DNA of 64,000 bases. It comes from WHSW01 sp963722175 (GTDB taxonomy: Bacteria > Actinomycetota > Thermoleophilia > Solirubrobacterales > 70-9). This document shows positions 60,949-64,000 of the stretch, one piece after another. Made by a program: the position numbers and the translations under genes. The stretch covers positions 620,001 to 684,000 of the forward strand of contig CAVRKA010000004.1 in the NCBI GenBank assembly GCA_963722175.1, read 5' to 3'. The notes under the pieces were generated by a model. That model saw only the letters and a program-made list of their open reading frames with translations. It searched no databases and was not told where the DNA came from. Each line of letters opens with the position of its first letter. Within the stretch, counting starts at the first letter, position 1.

Positions 60949-62360
60949 ACAGCGTTCGCAACCGGCTGGCGCTGCTGTTCTTCGTGATCACGGCGGCGGC
61001 GGTCGGGTTCATCTACCTCTACGTCGTCCCGCAGCTGCGCTCGAGCCTGACCGCGGAGAAGCTTCGCCGGCTCGAACAGGTGGCGACCGAGCGCAGCCGC
61101 CGGCTCGACGCGGCGCTCGACCGGCGGATCCCGCAGGCCCGGCTGCGCGCCCTGCTCAGCGAGATCGACCAGCGGGTCGGGGCGCGGGTCACCCTGCTCG
61201 GCGTCCGCGATCAGGGCGCCGGCCCCGAGCCGCAGTTCGTGATCGCGGACTCCGAGCTCGACCGCAGCGCGGTCGCCGCCGGCTATCCGGCCGGTGCCGC
61301 GACGGCGCTCACGGGCGAGCTCGCGAGCGCGGTCGAGGGCGTCGGGAGTGAGCGGATCGGTGAGACCGCGGTCGCGCTCGGCGACCGCCCCGTCCCCGAT
61401 TGGGTGGCGGTCTTCTCCGTCGACCTGGCGGACGTCGATGACAACGTCGACCTGATCCGGCGCCAGATCCTGATCGCCGGGGCGATCGCGCTCGTCGCGG
61501 CGCTCGGCGCCGGATACCTGGTCGCGGGCGCCCACGCGCGCCGCCTGCGGCGGCTCGAGGCCGCCGCCGAGAAGGTCGCTCAGGGCGACTTCTCGACCCC
61601 GATTCCGGTCGACTCCAACGACGAGGTCGGCCAGCTGGCGATGACCTTCAACGAGATGCAGGGGCGGCTCGAAGTGCTCGACAGCGCCCGCAAGGAGTTC
61701 ATCGCCAACGCCTCGCACGAGCTGCGGACGCCGATCTTCTCGCTCTCGGGCTTCATCGAGCTGCTCGCCGACGAGGATCCCGAGCCGGAGGCGAGGGCCG
61801 AGTTCGTGGCGGAGATGCGGGCGCAGGTCGACCGGCTGACCAAGCTCACCGTCGACCTGCTCGACCTCTCGAAGCTCGACGCCGACGCGCTCCAGGTCCG
61901 CCGCGAGCGAGTGGACCTCGCCGGCGTCGCACGGCGGGTGGTCGCCGAGTTCGGGCCGATCGCCGATCGCCGCCGGGCGGAGATCTCGATCGAGGAGGGA
62001 GCCGAAGCGGCCGCGAGCGCCGACCCCGAGAGGGTCGCGCAGATCATGCGTATCCTGATCGACAACGCACTCACCCACACGCCGGAGGGAACGGCGATCA
62101 AGGTAGGGATTCAGACAGCCAGCGATAACGGCTCGGCGAGCCTCGTGGTGACCGACGACGGTCCCGGCATCGACCCCCGCGCGCGTGAGCGGGTCTTCGA
62201 GCGCTTCTACACCGGCGACGAGGTCTCGGGCTCGGGTCTCGGCCTGGCGATCGGGCGGGAGCTCGCGTTGCGGATGGGCGGCTCGTTGGCGCTCCGCGTC
62301 CGCCGTGGGCGGACCGAGTTCGAGCTGCGGCTGCCGAGCGCGGAAGCGGCGCGGAGCTGA
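60945..62360 (+). CDS. Sensor histidine kinase (HAMP, HisKA, HATPase_c)
   Basis: A 471-residue membrane kinase partnered with the response regulator upstream. TM1 is at residues 8-28, an extracytoplasmic sensor region spans about residues 30-175, TM2 lies near residues 177-197 (ILIAGAIALVAALGAGYLVAG) and HAMP follows to residue 250. HisKA has the phospho-accepting histidine in EFIANASHELRTPIFSLSG, and HATPase_c has N-box RILIDNALTHTPEG and G-box VVTDDGPGIDP with GSGLGLAIGREL. The stimulus is unknown. Confidence 0.95.
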   Translation: MNSVRNRLALLFFVITAAAVGFIYLYVVPQLRSSLTAEKLRRLEQVATERSRRLDAALDRRIPQARLRALLSEIDQRVGARVTLLGVRDQGAGPEPQFVIADSELDRSAVAAGYPAGAATALTGELASAVEGVGSERIGETAVALGDRPVPDWVAVFSVDLADVDDNVDLIRRQILIAGAIALVAALGAGYLVAGAHARRLRRLEAAAEKVAQGDFSTPIPVDSNDEVGQLAMTFNEMQGRLEVLDSARKEFIANASHELRTPIFSLSGFIELLADEDPEPEARAEFVAEMRAQVDRLTKLTVDLLDLSKLDADALQVRRERVDLAGVARRVVAEFGPIADRRRAEISIEEGAEAAASADPERVAQIMRILIDNALTHTPEGTAIKVGIQTASDNGSASLVVTDDGPGIDPRARERVFERFYTGDEVSGSGLGLAIGRELALRMGGSLALRVRRGRTEFELRLPSAEAARS

Positions 62361-62361
62361 C

Positions 62362-63558
62362 GTGATCGCCCGGGTGATCGCGGCCGTGCTCGCCCTGCTC
62401 GCCGCGGCTCTGCTCGCGGCCGGCTGCGGCGGCTCGGACTCGACGACCACGGTGACGGCGGGCGCCGCGGAGACGACCGGCGGCGACGACGCGCAACGGG
62501 TCGTGATCCAGGCCGAGGACGGCGCCTTCAACGCGCGCACGATCTATGAGAGCGCCGCGCCCGGGGTGGTCACGGTGATCACGGTCTTCGACGGCGGCAA
62601 TGGCGGGATCTTCGGCGGGGGCGGGGGAGGCGGGCAGGGGTCGGGGTTCGTGATCTCCGACGATGGCGAGATCCTCACCAACGCCCACGTGGTCACCGAC
62701 GCGTCAACGACCGGCAGCCCGACCCGACCGCTGCACGAGGCGAACGAGATCTATGTCCAGTTCGCGGACCGCAACCAGGTCAGCGCGGAGGTCGTCGGCT
62801 TCGACCCGTTCGCCGACGTGGCGCTGCTCAAGGTCGACCCGGAGGGGCTCGACCTGCACGCGCTCAGCCTCGGCTCGGAGTCCGACGTCGACGTCGGCGA
62901 CGCGGTGGCGGCAATCGGCAGCCCGTTCGGCCAGAACCAGTCGCTGTCGGTCGGTGTCGTCTCGGCCACCAACCGGTCGATCGAGTCGCTGACCGACTTC
63001 GGCATCGACGGCGCGCTGCAGACCGACGCCTCGATCAACCCCGGTAACTCGGGCGGTCCGCTGCTCGCCGCGAACGGGAAGGTGATCGGCATCAACCAGC
63101 AGATCCAGACCTCGTCCGGCGGCAACGAGGGGGTCGGGTTCGCGGTCCCGATCGATCTCGCCGAGCGCTCGGTCGAGCAGCTCCGCGACGACGGCGAGGT
63201 CGCCTACGCATATGCCGGCGTCACCACGCAGCCGCTTTATCCGCAGCTCGCCGACCGGCTCGATATCGACGCCGATACCGGCGCCCTGGTCTCCGAGGTC
63301 GTCCCGAACTCACCCTCCGACGACGCCGGGCTCCGGGCAGGCGACGATCGGATCCGCTTCCAGGGGCGCGAGGTCGAGGTCGGCGGCGACCTGATCACCG
63401 CTGTCAACGGCGAGGCGATCACGGACAACGCCGACCTGCCCCGGATCGTCTCGCGCCTCAACCCCGGCGACGTGGTCACGGTCGACATCTTGCGCGACGG
63501 CGACGAGGAGCAGGTCGAGCTCGAGCTCGGCGAGCGGCCGACCTCGGTCGATCCCTAG
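62362..63558 (+). CDS. HtrA/DegP-like trypsin-type serine protease lipoprotein with PDZ domain
   Basis: A 398-residue protease. The lipobox LAAGC is at residues 18-22, followed by a serine/threonine-rich linker. The trypsin fold has the catalytic histidine in ILTNAHVV, aspartate in FADVALLKV and serine in INPGNSGGPLL. The PDZ domain includes DTGALVSEVVPNSPSDDAGLRAGDD. Such proteases degrade misfolded envelope proteins and often act with envelope-stress two-component systems, matching the RR-HK pair just upstream. The GTG start is at 62362, one base after the kinase stop. Confidence 0.93.
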   Translation: MIARVIAAVLALLAAALLAAGCGGSDSTTTVTAGAAETTGGDDAQRVVIQAEDGAFNARTIYESAAPGVVTVITVFDGGNGGIFGGGGGGGQGSGFVISDDGEILTNAHVVTDASTTGSPTRPLHEANEIYVQFADRNQVSAEVVGFDPFADVALLKVDPEGLDLHALSLGSESDVDVGDAVAAIGSPFGQNQSLSVGVVSATNRSIESLTDFGIDGALQTDASINPGNSGGPLLAANGKVIGINQQIQTSSGGNEGVGFAVPIDLAERSVEQLRDDGEVAYAYAGVTTQPLYPQLADRLDIDADTGALVSEVVPNSPSDDAGLRAGDDRIRFQGREVEVGGDLITAVNGEAITDNADLPRIVSRLNPGDVVTVDILRDGDEEQVELELGERPTSVDP

Positions 63559-63605
63559 CCGCCGCGGGTCACGCGGGGAGCGGCGTTTGGCTAGCCTGCC
63601 GCGTC

Positions 63606-64000
63606 GTGCTGCAAGAGGTACCTCTCGGACACAAGGCCCTCGCCGACTACACCCACATCGCCGGACGCGGGATGATCGAGCGGATTCGCGAGCTCGCCGA
63701 GCCGCTGCAGGGCAAGTCGGTGCTGCACCTGAGCGCGACCGCGTTCGGCGGCGGGGTCTCGGAGATCCTCTACACGCTGGTCCCGCTGATGCGCGACGTC
63801 GGCCTCGACGCCCACTGGCAGGTGATCTCCGGCCAGGAGGAGTTCTTCAACGTCACCAAGCTGATGCACAACTCGCTGCAGGGCGACCCGCAGGAGATCT
63901 CCGACCAGCAATGGGAGGTATTCGAGGCCTACAACCTGATGAACGCGCAGACGCTCGAGGGCGACTGGGACGTGATCATCGTCCACGACCCGCAGCCGGC
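63606..64000 (+). CDS. Trehalose synthase (TreT-like glycosyltransferase), N-terminal part, cut by the window end
   Basis: Runs off the end of the window. The first 131 residues read LQEVPLGHKALADYTHIAGRG, GKSVLHLSATAFGGGVSEILYTLVPLMRDVGLDA, WQVISGQEEFFNVTKLMHNSLQG and WDVIIVHDPQP. This matches the N-terminus of TreT-type trehalose synthases of the GT-B fold (the GGGVAEIL, FFNVTK and VHDPQPA motifs), which join NDP-glucose and glucose to trehalose. The GTG at 63606 is 47 nt after the protease stop. Confidence 0.86.
   Translation, partial: MLQEVPLGHKALADYTHIAGRGMIERIRELAEPLQGKSVLHLSATAFGGGVSEILYTLVPLMRDVGLDAHWQVISGQEEFFNVTKLMHNSLQGDPQEISDQQWEVFEAYNLMNAQTLEGDWDVIIVHDPQP

Noticed and set aside
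60126..62540. Long minus-strand frame over the RR and HK genes.
   Set aside because: Plus-strand frames carry the receiver, HisKA and HATPase motifs. The minus-strand translation is compositional.

Overview
This window is a gene-dense, very GC-rich stretch of bacterial chromosome. GTG and TTG starts are frequent, and neighbouring genes often overlap by 4 nt (ATGA, GTGA or TTGA). The gene content suggests a high-GC actinobacterium: a SUMT/HemD fusion, a wax ester synthase/DGAT-type acyltransferase, lipoproteins with threonine-rich linkers, a cNMP-binding protein fused to a thioredoxin-reductase-like module, and a TreT-like trehalose synthase. The class Thermoleophilia (Solirubrobacterales) is my best guess, but this is an inference from gene content because no rRNA or marker tree is available. 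I saw no insertion sequence, prophage, CRISPR array or plasmid gene. The only RNA gene I recognise is tRNA-Arg(CCT) at 29258-29331.

Layout. 1-4.4 kb: end of a flippase-like gene, then hemC and cobA-hemD (tetrapyrrole synthesis), a SAM hydrolase and a biotin ligase. 4.4-9.4 kb: a secreted RTX-type protein, an SDR, and on the minus strand a glyoxalase-fold protein and a large helicase. 9.5-17 kb: a TlpA-like thioredoxin, the NfeD/slipin pair, a GalT-like protein, a secreted protein, an AIM24 protein and a CapA-like protein. 17-24 kb: one tightly overlapping histidine-utilisation operon, hutH - PhyH dioxygenase - hutU - def - hutF - hutI. It contains HutF but no HutG, and a peptide-deformylase-like gene sits exactly where an N-formylglutamate deformylase is needed. 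24-29 kb: secreted proteins, including a reprolysin-like metalloprotease and a collagen-like protein. 29-36.6 kb: the tRNA, a cNMP/TrxR-like protein, a cupin-TPR protein, a large LuxR-type ATPase regulator and a wax ester synthase. 36.6-42.5 kb: a Tat-exported amine oxidase operon, a class II aldolase with a PfkB kinase, and an alkA-ogt-Ada-like alkylation repair group that runs to 43.3 kb. 44-48.7 kb: an FAD/Fe-S 2-hydroxyacid dehydrogenase overlapping a benzoylformate-decarboxylase-like gene. 48.8-53.5 kb: a cyclase with two coupled small genes, pyrE, an L,D-transpeptidase and a CPBP protease. 53.5-64 kb: a HAD hydrolase, an MscS channel, a class A PBP, thiL, a FlgM-like protein, a degenerate M28 membrane protein, a two-component system with an HtrA lipoprotein, and the start of a TreT-like trehalose synthase.

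Seven single-base frame disruptions fall in six otherwise well-conserved genes: two in hutH and one each in hutF, the metalloprotease, a small hypothetical gene, the PfkB kinase and the Ada-like gene. Six are one-base insertions and one is a one-base deletion, mostly in or next to short homopolymers. They look more like sequencing or assembly errors than genuine decay, but this needs read-level checking.

The observations I rate highest are: the Def-like protein as a candidate HutG replacement in the hut operon; a perfect 3 x 24-bp tandem repeat encoding an octapeptide three times in a mini-ORF wedged between a response regulator and its sensor kinase; and a multi-membrane-span M28-like protein that has lost the expected zinc ligands, resembling GPAA1.
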